From an archaeon (GTDB lineage Archaea; Thermoproteota; Nitrososphaeria; Nitrososphaerales; Nitrosopumilaceae): a stretch of 8,096 bases of DNA. How positions within the stretch are numbered: position 1 is the stretch's first letter; each line of letters begins with the position of its first letter. A program made the translations under genes and the position numbers. Below are positions 1 through 5,658 of this stretch, piece after piece. The notes under the pieces were generated by a model. It saw only the letters and a program-made list of their open reading frames with translations, had not been told where the DNA came from and did not search any database. The DNA lies in NCBI GenBank assembly GCA_005240025.1, contig SBBK01000214.1:1-8096 (forward strand), read 5' to 3'.

Positions 1-17
1 CAAAACACCGGGTTCTT

Positions 18-22
18 AAAAA
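18..22 (-). terminator. T-run directly after tRNA-Ala
   Basis: Five T residues (minus strand) follow the discriminator base of the tRNA with no gap. Archaeal RNA polymerase stops at short U-tracts without needing a hairpin, so this is a plausible terminator. The run is short and the call rests only on its position. Confidence 0.4.
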
Positions 23-94
23 TGGACTGGAGGGGAATTGAACCCCTGACTTCTGCATTGCGAATGCAGCGCTATACCACTAAGCCACCAGCCC
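23..94 (-). tRNA. tRNA-Ala, anticodon CGC
   Basis: Read on the minus strand this folds as a full cloverleaf. It has a 7-bp acceptor stem, a short D arm containing AGTGGTA, a 5-bp anticodon stem around the loop TTCGCAA (anticodon CGC at 62-60), a 5-base variable region, and a T arm with TTCAATT. The acceptor stem carries a G3:U70 wobble pair, the known identity mark for alanyl-tRNA synthetase, which agrees with an anticodon that reads the GCG alanine codon. The discriminator base is A (position 23). No CCA follows, so the 3' end must be added by the CCA-adding enzyme. No intron is seen. It is transcribed away from the S-adenosylhomocysteine hydrolase gene. Confidence 0.96.
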
Positions 95-116
95 TCTGAT
101 TTAGCAGAACAGACGC

Positions 117-126
117 TCTATTTTTC
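117..126 (-). promoter_or_regulatory. possible box A for tRNA-Ala
   Basis: The minus strand reads GAAAAATAGA here, centred about 27 bases before the tRNA 5' end at 94. That is the spacing expected between an archaeal TATA-like box and a start of transcription at the mature tRNA end. The match to the box A consensus is only moderate. Confidence 0.3.
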
Positions 127-144
127 CTCTTTGCCGACAAATCA

Positions 145-150
145 TTATTT
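145..150 (+). promoter_or_regulatory. possible box A for S-adenosylhomocysteine hydrolase
   Basis: TTATTT is centred about 27 bases upstream of the TTG start at 175, as expected for a leaderless archaeal mRNA. No purine-rich Shine-Dalgarno sequence is present between it and the start codon, which supports leaderless translation. Confidence 0.35.
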
Positions 151-174
151 GACAGCTAGAACAATGACATACCA

Positions 175-1404
175 TTGAGCAAAATAAAGGACAAAAGTTT
201 GGCCAAAAATGGTCAGCTTGGATACAAGTGGGCTCACGCTCACATGCAAATTCTGACAAACTCCATCAAAAGACTAGAAAAATCAAAACCGCTAAAAGGC
301 ATAACTTTGGCGTTTTGTCTTCAGATAACCAAAGAGACTGCAGTTTTGCTTGTCGGAGCAAAGAAGCTTGGAGCACATGTTGTGGCCTGTGGAGGAAACC
401 CATTAACCACACAAGACGACATCGCGGCATTTTTGGACTCGCAGGGAATTCAAATCTATGCCTGGTCGGGCCAGACAAAACCAGAATACGAATGGTGCCA
501 TGCCCAAGTTTTGTCACACAAACCGCAAATCATAACGGATGACGGGGGTGATCTCAACACAAGGGCGCATTTTGATAAAAAATTCAAGCACCTGAAAGTT
601 TTCGGCGCAACAGAAGAAACCACCACCGGAATCAACAGATATCGGGCAATGCAAAAAAAAGGATTGCTTCGATACCCGATAATTGCAGTCAACAACGCGA
701 AAACCAAAATGATGTTTGACAACAAGTACGGAACAGGCCAGAGCACCATCGACGGATACCTGCATGCAATGAATCTGCTTTTTGCATCAAAACGCACAGT
801 TGTCTGCGGCTATGGGTGGGTCGGCAGGGGTGTGGCACAAAAATGCGCTGGAATGGGCTCCAAAGTAATCGTGACCGAGGTCGATCCAATCAAGGCACTT
901 GAGGCGCACATGGACGGCTTTGAGGTACTGACAATGAACGAGGCTGCCAAAACAGGTGATGTTTTCATAACGTGCACCGGCATGACACAGGTCATAACAA
1001 AAAAACATCTTCTTGCAATGAAAAACGGTGCAATAGTTGGAAATGTGGGTCACTTTGATGTCGAAATAGACACAAAATCTCTGCTAATCCACTCCAGAGA
1101 GGTAAGGCCAAATCTCGATGAGTGCATCTTGAAAAACGGCAAAAATATCTACCTTGTCAGCAAGGGCCGCGTGGCAAATCTGATTGCCTCAGAGGGTCAC
1201 CCACCTGAAGTCATGGCGCTTTCCTTTTCAAACCAACTCCATTCCATACTATACATTTTGAGAAACCACAAAAAAATGAAACCCCAAATTTACGACGTCC
1301 CAAAAGAAATCGACAACCAGGTGGCACTTGATGCGCTGGATTCAATGAATGTCAAAATAGACAGGCTCACAAAAAGGCAGATTTCCTACAGGCAGAGCTG
1401 GTAG
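175..1404 (+). CDS. ahcY: S-adenosylhomocysteine hydrolase (adenosylhomocysteinase), archaeal short form
   Basis: Cytoplasmic NAD-dependent enzyme that splits S-adenosylhomocysteine, the by-product of methyl transfer, into adenosine and homocysteine. The 409-residue product shows the family's landmarks: DDGGDL at 122-127, TEETTTG from 146, FDN at 181-183 with K178 and D182 (human K186 and D190), the NAD-binding GYGWVGRG at 212-219, GHFDVEID at 292-299 and GHP at 341-343. The protein ends shortly after KRQISY and lacks the C-terminal arm of about 15-20 residues that carries cofactor-binding Lys/Tyr in animal enzymes; Thermotoga-type enzymes are likewise short. The position of human His55 (CLHMT) is Gln50 here (CLQIT), which is unusual. 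The TTG at 175 is the only usable start: an in-frame TAG lies at 157-159, and the ATG at 164 is in another frame and hits TGA at once. Some archaeal relatives act on S-inosylhomocysteine, so exact substrate choice is open. Confidence 0.96.
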   Translation: MSKIKDKSLAKNGQLGYKWAHAHMQILTNSIKRLEKSKPLKGITLAFCLQITKETAVLLVGAKKLGAHVVACGGNPLTTQDDIAAFLDSQGIQIYAWSGQTKPEYEWCHAQVLSHKPQIITDDGGDLNTRAHFDKKFKHLKVFGATEETTTGINRYRAMQKKGLLRYPIIAVNNAKTKMMFDNKYGTGQSTIDGYLHAMNLLFASKRTVVCGYGWVGRGVAQKCAGMGSKVIVTEVDPIKALEAHMDGFEVLTMNEAAKTGDVFITCTGMTQVITKKHLLAMKNGAIVGNVGHFDVEIDTKSLLIHSREVRPNLDECILKNGKNIYLVSKGRVANLIASEGHPPEVMALSFSNQLHSILYILRNHKKMKPQIYDVPKEIDNQVALDALDSMNVKIDRLTKRQISYRQSW

Positions 1405-1414
1405 CCCTACAAAA

Positions 1415-1421
1415 CATAATA
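1415..1421 (+). promoter_or_regulatory. possible box A for the cyclic amidohydrolase gene
   Basis: CATAATA is centred about 28 bases before the ATG at 1446, inside the 41-base gap after the hydrolase stop codon. Spacing fits a leaderless transcript, so the amidohydrolase may have its own promoter in addition to read-through from the gene before it. Confidence 0.4.
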
Positions 1422-1445
1422 GCAACGATCTTTTCAATCAAAACG

Positions 1446-2831
1446 ATGACGGTAGATTCCGTAATAACAGAACCACACATAATGACACCAAAAGGAATAC
1501 TGCAAAAAAACATCGTCATTAATGACGGAAAAATCATCGATTTTACATCCGACACGCCACAGTGCGATAAAAAAATCAACGCAGGGGGGCTGGTGGCAAT
1601 TCCGGGACTGATCGACACGCACGTACATTATGGGGTTTATTCTCCAATTGACGAGGCAGCAAGGACAGAATCGCACGCAGCTGCACTTGGCGGCGTCACC
1701 ACGATGATGAGAATGCTCCGGCTTGGTCATCCCTACAGAACGCACCTGCAGGCACAGCTTGCCGCGTCCGCATCATCACACCATGTTGATTATGCAATAC
1801 ATGCAACAATCTTTGATGAAAAACAGGCAGACGAGATGAAATACTGCACGGAATGCGGTGTTACCTCCTTCAAATTGTACATGAATCTTGGGGGTGAAAT
1901 TGGTCACGTATACATGGATATGGACCCGGGCACAACGCAACTTTTTGAAGCCACAGTTCAGATTCAAACAAATACCGTACGAAAGACACTATCAAATGCA
2001 GCAAAACTTGGATGCCCGGTTTTAGTCCATGCCGAGGACTATCAGATGTGCGAGTGCGGAATAAAAAAAGCAAAGCAAAACAAAAAGGACGGACTCTCCG
2101 CATGGTCTGAGAGCAGGCCCCCTGACTCCGAGGTAAAATCAATCAACCAAATCTGCGAAATTGCAAGAGAATTTGGAACAACGATTTACTTTGTCCACAT
2201 CGGCTCGGCTGCGGCAATCTCGGCAATCCAGGAACAAAGAAAAAAAGGCACAAAAATCTTTGTCGAGACATGCCCTCACTACCTGACCCTGTCACATGAA
2301 AAACAAAGCAGCTACCTGGCAAAGGTAATGCCGCCAATCCGAACCACACAAGACAACAACCAGGTCTGGAATGCCATATCCCAAAAAAACATAGACACAA
2401 TTGGAACCGACCATGTCGCAAACAGGCTAAAACTCAAGGTAGGCCAGGATGTCTGGTCATCACTGGCAGGGTTTCCAGGAATTGGAACTTTGCTGCCAAT
2501 TATGCTGTCCGAAGGTGTCAATAAAAACCGAATGACTCTTGACCGGCTGGTGGAGATGACCAGCCTGAATGCTGCAAAAATATTTGGCATGTTTCCGCAA
2601 AAGGGGGCAATCAACAAGGGCTCAGATGCAGATATTACTCTTGTCGACCTAAAAAAAGAGCAAAAGGTGCGCGCCGAGCTCTTTGGATCCTTCTCTGACT
2701 ATGTCGTGTATGAGGACTGGCGTCTCAAAGGCTGGCCTCAGACCACGCTTGTGCGAGGCCAGATTATTGCGCAGGACATGCAGGTGTTGGGCAAGCCCGG
2801 CTGGGGCAGGCTGGTAAAACGCGTCCCCTAG
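1446..2831 (+). CDS. cyclic amidohydrolase (dihydroorotase/hydantoinase superfamily), substrate unassigned
   Basis: A 461-residue member of the amidohydrolase superfamily, which opens cyclic amide rings with a two-metal centre in a TIM barrel. All expected metal ligands are visible: HVH (H59, H61) after strand 1, K143 in FKLYM (the lysine normally carboxylated), H195 in VHAED, H251 in FVHIG, and D322 in GTDH. ETCPHYLTL and MPPIR also match this subgroup. Length fits dihydropyrimidinase/hydantoinase and long dihydroorotases. Dihydroorotases of class I normally read HxHxRxPG and have Asn before PPLR; here the first motif is HVHYGVYSP, with no Arg, and the second has Met. Dihydroorotate is therefore doubtful, and a hydantoin-, dihydropyrimidine- or allantoin-like substrate is equally possible. 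It lies 41 bases after ahcY. Its TAG stop overlaps the stop of convergent rpiA. The superfamily call is firm; the reaction is not. Confidence 0.88.
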   Translation: MTVDSVITEPHIMTPKGILQKNIVINDGKIIDFTSDTPQCDKKINAGGLVAIPGLIDTHVHYGVYSPIDEAARTESHAAALGGVTTMMRMLRLGHPYRTHLQAQLAASASSHHVDYAIHATIFDEKQADEMKYCTECGVTSFKLYMNLGGEIGHVYMDMDPGTTQLFEATVQIQTNTVRKTLSNAAKLGCPVLVHAEDYQMCECGIKKAKQNKKDGLSAWSESRPPDSEVKSINQICEIAREFGTTIYFVHIGSAAAISAIQEQRKKGTKIFVETCPHYLTLSHEKQSSYLAKVMPPIRTTQDNNQVWNAISQKNIDTIGTDHVANRLKLKVGQDVWSSLAGFPGIGTLLPIMLSEGVNKNRMTLDRLVEMTSLNAAKIFGMFPQKGAINKGSDADITLVDLKKEQKVRAELFGSFSDYVVYEDWRLKGWPQTTLVRGQIIAQDMQVLGKPGWGRLVKRVP

Positions 2832-3505
2832 GCCAAAATCTCGAACCTTCCGTCCTCTCTGGCCTTGTAAATGACATCGGGCCTGCGGGTAAAGATTCCC
2901 ACTTCGACTACGCCTGCTATTTGCTTTAGTTTTTGTGCCAGTGGCCTTGGGGTCCTGATGGTGCCAAAATCACAGTCATAAATGATGTTGCCATTTTCTG
3001 TAATGAATGGATAACCGCGTTCAATTGTTCGAAGAATTGGTAATCCCCCAAGTTTTTCAATGAATTTTTTTGCAGTGCTCCTGGCAAATGGATGAACCTC
3101 GACTGGAATGGTCCTGTTGAAATATTTTACAAATTTTGTTGCATCTGCCATAATTACCACCTGCTTTGCAGCGGAAATCAAAATGTTTTCCCGCAACAAT
3201 GCACCACCGCCCCCCTTGATGAGATTTTTTTTGGCATCGATCTGGTCTGCGCCATCAAATACCGCATCAATTTTGTGCACCTGGCCCGCATCGATTACGT
3301 GGATCCCAGCATCTTCTGCAACAAGCTTGATCTGAAGTGATGTGGGAACTGCCTTGATGGTGAGGTCCTTTTCCTTGAGGTGCCTGCCTAACTCCTTGAC
3401 AAACGCAGTGGCAGCCCTCCCACTGCCCAACCCCAGCACAGAATTGTCTCTTACAAATCTTAGAGCATCTTTAGACAATGCCGAAATGGCATCATCAAAT
3501 GACAA
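2828..3505 (-). CDS. rpiA: ribose-5-phosphate isomerase A
   Basis: Interconverts ribose 5-phosphate and ribulose 5-phosphate, supplying ribose for nucleotides and for PRPP-dependent pathways. The 225-residue length matches the family. Visible landmarks are the phosphate-binding GLGSG at 25-29, PTS at 54-56, FDGADQID at 83-90 with catalytic D84 and D87 (E. coli D81 and D84), KGGGGALLRE at 97-106 with K97 and E106, and a conserved C-terminal EDG. The usual Glu of GADE is Gln88. The start is TTG at 3505, immediately after the TAG stop of the upstream gene; it leaves about 24 residues before GLGSG, as in relatives, and no in-frame ATG competes. With no intergenic base and no Shine-Dalgarno sequence of its own, translation probably depends on the upstream gene. 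The stop at 2828-2830 overlaps that of the convergent amidohydrolase gene. Confidence 0.96.
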   Translation of the reverse strand: MSFDDAISALSKDALRFVRDNSVLGLGSGRAATAFVKELGRHLKEKDLTIKAVPTSLQIKLVAEDAGIHVIDAGQVHKIDAVFDGADQIDAKKNLIKGGGGALLRENILISAAKQVVIMADATKFVKYFNRTIPVEVHPFARSTAKKFIEKLGGLPILRTIERGYPFITENGNIIYDCDFGTIRTPRPLAQKLKQIAGVVEVGIFTRRPDVIYKAREDGRFEILA

Positions 3506-4477
3506 CTATTCGACCTCGGCTTGCTCAAGCTTTGATAGTGTCTTCATTATCTCGCGTTTTATGGAATCTATGTCGTCTACATCGTCTTCGATTTCGGACT
3601 CTGGAATGTTTGCTTTTGGCTTCTTTTTCTCAGGCTCCGGCTCTCTGAATCCAAGCTTTGGTGGCTCTGCTTTTACCTGTTTTTCAATGTCAATTGGCTC
3701 TGTTATGAATTTTGGAGGCTGAACTGCTTCCACTATCTCCTCTTCCAGTGGCTCTTCGGTCGCATCTTGAACAAACTCTTGCTTGATTTGTGGCTGAATC
3801 TGAGGTTGCAAAATCTCGGAAACGGGTGGTTGCACTAGAATCTGTGGAATTGGCTGAGGTTGGGGCGCAATTGCTGGTTTTATCTCGACTGGCCCAACGG
3901 CAGAAATGTCTTCTGGAATTTCTGTGAGTGTAGTTAACTCCAGTCTACTTGTAGGCTTTGCAAATGACTGGATTATCTCATCGATTCTCTTTGAGCTCTG
4001 AACTTCATCTCTCTGGACAGTTTTTTCTGTTTGTTTTTGAGCGGGCTGTTCTGTGGTTTTTTGGACTGGTTTTTCCAGCTGGAGTTGTGCCACAGAAATC
4101 TTTGTCGAAATTTCAGCAAGTCTTTTGTCAAGTGAGGAAAGCTTTTGGTCCATCAAAGTGATAAGGCCGTCTCCGAGTGGTCCCAGGTCAGGATGTCTGC
4201 TTGCCTCCTCGAGTTTCTCAATCTTTGCCAGGATTACCCCAAGCTGGTGCTGGTATCGCAAAAGCAGCCTGTCACGCTGGACTTTGGTCAGATCGGAGCT
4301 ATCCGTATAGAGTCTTGAAATCGTCTTGGCCAAAATCTCTTTTTCAATTCCCAGGGTGTCGATTTGTGACTTGATGCGTGCACTTGCACCAACCAGCGGA
4401 ACCTTCTTTGGAATCTTGCCGATGGTTGCCGCAGTAGCTACGCCGGCAATCGAGCTAATAATCAGCGCAACTTCCAT
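3506..4477 (-). CDS. unrecognised membrane-anchored coiled-coil protein with a Pro/Gln/Glu-rich linker
   Basis: I do not recognise a family. The 323-residue protein has four visible parts. Residues 3-20 are a hydrophobic stretch followed by KIPKK, which by the positive-inside rule would place the rest in the cytoplasm. Residues about 35-136 are charged and helical with heptad-like spacing, broken near HPDLGP at 95-100, suggesting two coiled-coil helices. Residues about 137-290 are low complexity, rich in Pro, Gln, Glu and Lys, and probably disordered. Residues about 293-320 form an acidic stretch and then an amphipathic helix ending at the C-terminus. This layout resembles scaffold or tether proteins, but that is inference. 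The ATG at 4477 follows the TAA of the eL37 gene directly, and its TAG is followed directly by the rpiA start, so it is almost surely co-expressed with them. No catalytic motif was seen. Confidence 0.85.
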   Translation of the reverse strand: MEVALIISSIAGVATAATIGKIPKKVPLVGASARIKSQIDTLGIEKEILAKTISRLYTDSSDLTKVQRDRLLLRYQHQLGVILAKIEKLEEASRHPDLGPLGDGLITLMDQKLSSLDKRLAEISTKISVAQLQLEKPVQKTTEQPAQKQTEKTVQRDEVQSSKRIDEIIQSFAKPTSRLELTTLTEIPEDISAVGPVEIKPAIAPQPQPIPQILVQPPVSEILQPQIQPQIKQEFVQDATEEPLEEEIVEAVQPPKFITEPIDIEKQVKAEPPKLGFREPEPEKKKPKANIPESEIEDDVDDIDSIKREIMKTLSKLEQAEVE

Positions 4478-4645
4478 TTACGCGTACCACTTGATCCAAG
4501 AATATTTGCGGATTCTTGCATCAGGATAACCACAGCTTGCACAGCGGTGGCCACGCTTGTGATACGAGTTCTTGCCGCACCTTCTGCATCGTATGTGGGT
4601 TTTCTTCCTTGTGAAAAGACCCATCGAAGGGGTTCCACGACCCAT
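4478..4645 (-). CDS. rpl37e: large-subunit ribosomal protein eL37 (L37e)
   Basis: A 55-residue protein, MGRGTPSMG at its start, of the eL37 family found in archaea and eukaryotes. It is a small, very basic 50S-subunit protein that binds 23S rRNA through a zinc ribbon. The four zinc ligands are present as CRRC (C20, C23) and CASC (C35, C38), separated by 11 residues. The N-terminal GRGTPSMG and the HxRCRRCG and HKRGHRC segments are typical. The length is standard for archaea. The ATG at 4645 lies four bases after the TGA of the Sm-like gene, and the TAA is followed at once by the ATG of the next gene. Pairing of an Sm-like gene with eL37 is a well-known archaeal arrangement, so the two likely share the promoter upstream of the Sm-like gene. 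Confidence 0.97.
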   Translation of the reverse strand: MGRGTPSMGLFTRKKTHIRCRRCGKNSYHKRGHRCASCGYPDARIRKYSWIKWYA

Positions 4646-4649
4646 AATA

Positions 4650-4880
4650 TCACGCAGGAGGAGGAGAAATCATGACTACATTATCTCCTCGTACAACAAT
4701 TGTCCCTATGCTCCTTGCCTCGCCTTCAGAAGGGATCTCTTCTGAGCCGTCGAGTAGCAGGTTCATATGCTGATCAAAACCTCTGAGGTTGCCTCTAATG
4801 GTCTTGCCGCCTTTGAGCTTTATCAAAACAATCTTGTCAATGCTCTCGTCCAGTACTTTAACTGCCATGTCAACTGACAT
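4650..4880 (-). CDS. archaeal Sm-like RNA-binding protein (SmAP/LSm)
   Basis: A 76-residue protein of the Sm/LSm fold, which assembles into ring-shaped heptamers that bind U-rich RNA and take part in RNA processing and turnover. The Sm1 motif covers about residues 17-48, including KLKGGK at 21-26 and FDQHMN at 35-40, where D36, H38 and N40 line the uridine pocket in studied homologs. The Sm2 motif is VVRGDNVV at 62-69, with R64, D66 and N67. The chosen ATG at 4880 gives an N-terminal helix of normal length; M5 at 4868 is the only nearby alternative. The C-terminus ends in PPPA. It is the first gene of the run that continues with eL37, and a good TATA-like box stands upstream. Confidence 0.96.
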   Translation of the reverse strand: MSVDMAVKVLDESIDKIVLIKLKGGKTIRGNLRGFDQHMNLLLDGSEEIPSEGEARSIGTIVVRGDNVVMISPPPA

Positions 4881-4910
4881 TTAATTCACTTATTGGCACT
4901 CCTAACTAGG

Positions 4911-4922
4911 GATTATATTAAA
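4911..4922 (-). promoter_or_regulatory. box A (TATA-like) promoter of the Sm-like/eL37 run
   Basis: The minus strand reads TTTAATATAATC, a close match to the archaeal box A. Its centre lies about 36 bases before the ATG at 4880, predicting transcription to start near 4890 and a leader of roughly ten bases. This is the best TATA-like sequence in the window and lies in the 73-base gap between two minus-strand transcription units, so it should drive the Sm-like, eL37, coiled-coil and rpiA genes. Confidence 0.6.
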
Positions 4923-4953
4923 ATTTCATTGGTGAAAATTAGAGTTTTAATCA

Positions 4954-5658
4954 CTAAGCCAACTTTGACACGGTTTTAGCAATGTTTTGTACTATTTGAG
5001 CCAAAATTGCATTTCCGTCCCTTTTTGTCGCCTTTGTGGGATCGCCCCACACGCCGTTTCTTGTAGCTTTAATAAAGCGAGTTGCCGCAAGCCTTGCGAC
5101 CTTTTCTCTCTGTTTTGGTGCAAGTTTGTGCACATCCAGTCCCATTTTTGCGTTTTTCATGTCTACTTTGTCTGAAATTGCAAGCATGAGTGACGTTTCG
5201 ACAAATCCTGCGTGATCAAACTCTTGTTTCATAAAATGCCAGTATGAAAACACGAAAACCTTGGTTTTTCTCCCGGAACCTCCCAAAGTCTTCCCATCCA
5301 GTCCCCTGAGTGCATCCTGATTGCCGTGATGGCCATTTAGGATAATGATGGTGTAAACCTTGTTTTGCGCAAGTGATGCACAAAGGTCGGTTAGCACCTT
5401 TTGTAGGGTCTTCTCACCCAGGCTGAGATTGAAAAATGGCGCATGCTCAAAGGAGATCCCGTATGTAATGGTTGGAAGGAGCAGAAAATTGCATTTTTTT
5501 GCAACCCTTTTTGCAACCTCGGTCACGATGTCCGAATCTGTAGAAACCGGCAGGTGTGGACCATGCTGCTCGATGGAGCCTACGGGAATTACCGCAGCCT
5601 GCCTCTTTTTGAGCAACCGTCTCAGGTTTGGATCAGAAAAATCGCCTATCTTGTTCAC
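4954..5658 (-). CDS. creatininase-family metal-dependent amidohydrolase, candidate FAPy deformylase (ArfB-like)
   Basis: A 234-residue member of the creatininase family, cytoplasmic two-metal amidohydrolases. Motifs are PVGSIEQHGPHLP at 25-37 with probable ligands E30 and H32, TD at 40-41 (D41), GISFEHAPF at 67-75, NGHHGN at 108-113 (H110) and HAGFVETS at 149-156 (E154). Family members usually read NGHGGN and have a Gly-Thr pair after EHxxFP; here the positions are His111 and a Phe-Asn pair. In archaea a family member, ArfB, removes formate from the formamidopyrimidine made from GTP on the way to riboflavin and coenzyme F420, so that is the leading guess. Creatinine hydrolysis is unlikely in this setting. 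The start is GTG at 5658, overlapping the TGA of purU as GTGA, which indicates translational coupling. Family call is firm; reaction is inference. Confidence 0.9.
   Translation of the reverse strand: MNKIGDFSDPNLRRLLKKRQAAVIPVGSIEQHGPHLPVSTDSDIVTEVAKRVAKKCNFLLLPTITYGISFEHAPFFNLSLGEKTLQKVLTDLCASLAQNKVYTIIILNGHHGNQDALRGLDGKTLGGSGRKTKVFVFSYWHFMKQEFDHAGFVETSLMLAISDKVDMKNAKMGLDVHKLAPKQREKVARLAATRFIKATRNGVWGDPTKATKRDGNAILAQIVQNIAKTVSKLA

Noticed and set aside
653..660. Run of eight A residues in ahcY as a programmed slippage site
   Set aside because: The frame continues intact through conserved motifs on both sides, and no alternative product or stimulatory structure is apparent.
456..797. Several 60-113-residue open frames opposite ahcY
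   Set aside because: They lie entirely within a well-conserved enzyme gene, show no family-like motifs, and look like shadows of its codons.
1446..2831. Naming this gene pyrC (dihydroorotase)
   Set aside because: The substrate-binding Arg of HxHxRxP and the Asn before PPLR are missing, so only the superfamily is supported.
3342..3722. A 126-residue plus-strand open frame opposite the end of rpiA and the coiled-coil gene
   Set aside because: It is Ser/Phe-rich, as expected for the reverse of an acidic Pro/Gln/Glu-rich coding region, crosses the junction of two solid genes, and has no promoter or ribosome-binding site.
4462..4653. A 63-residue minus-strand open frame over the eL37 gene
   Set aside because: It is an out-of-frame shadow; the correct frame gives the complete zinc-ribbon eL37 protein at 4478-4645.
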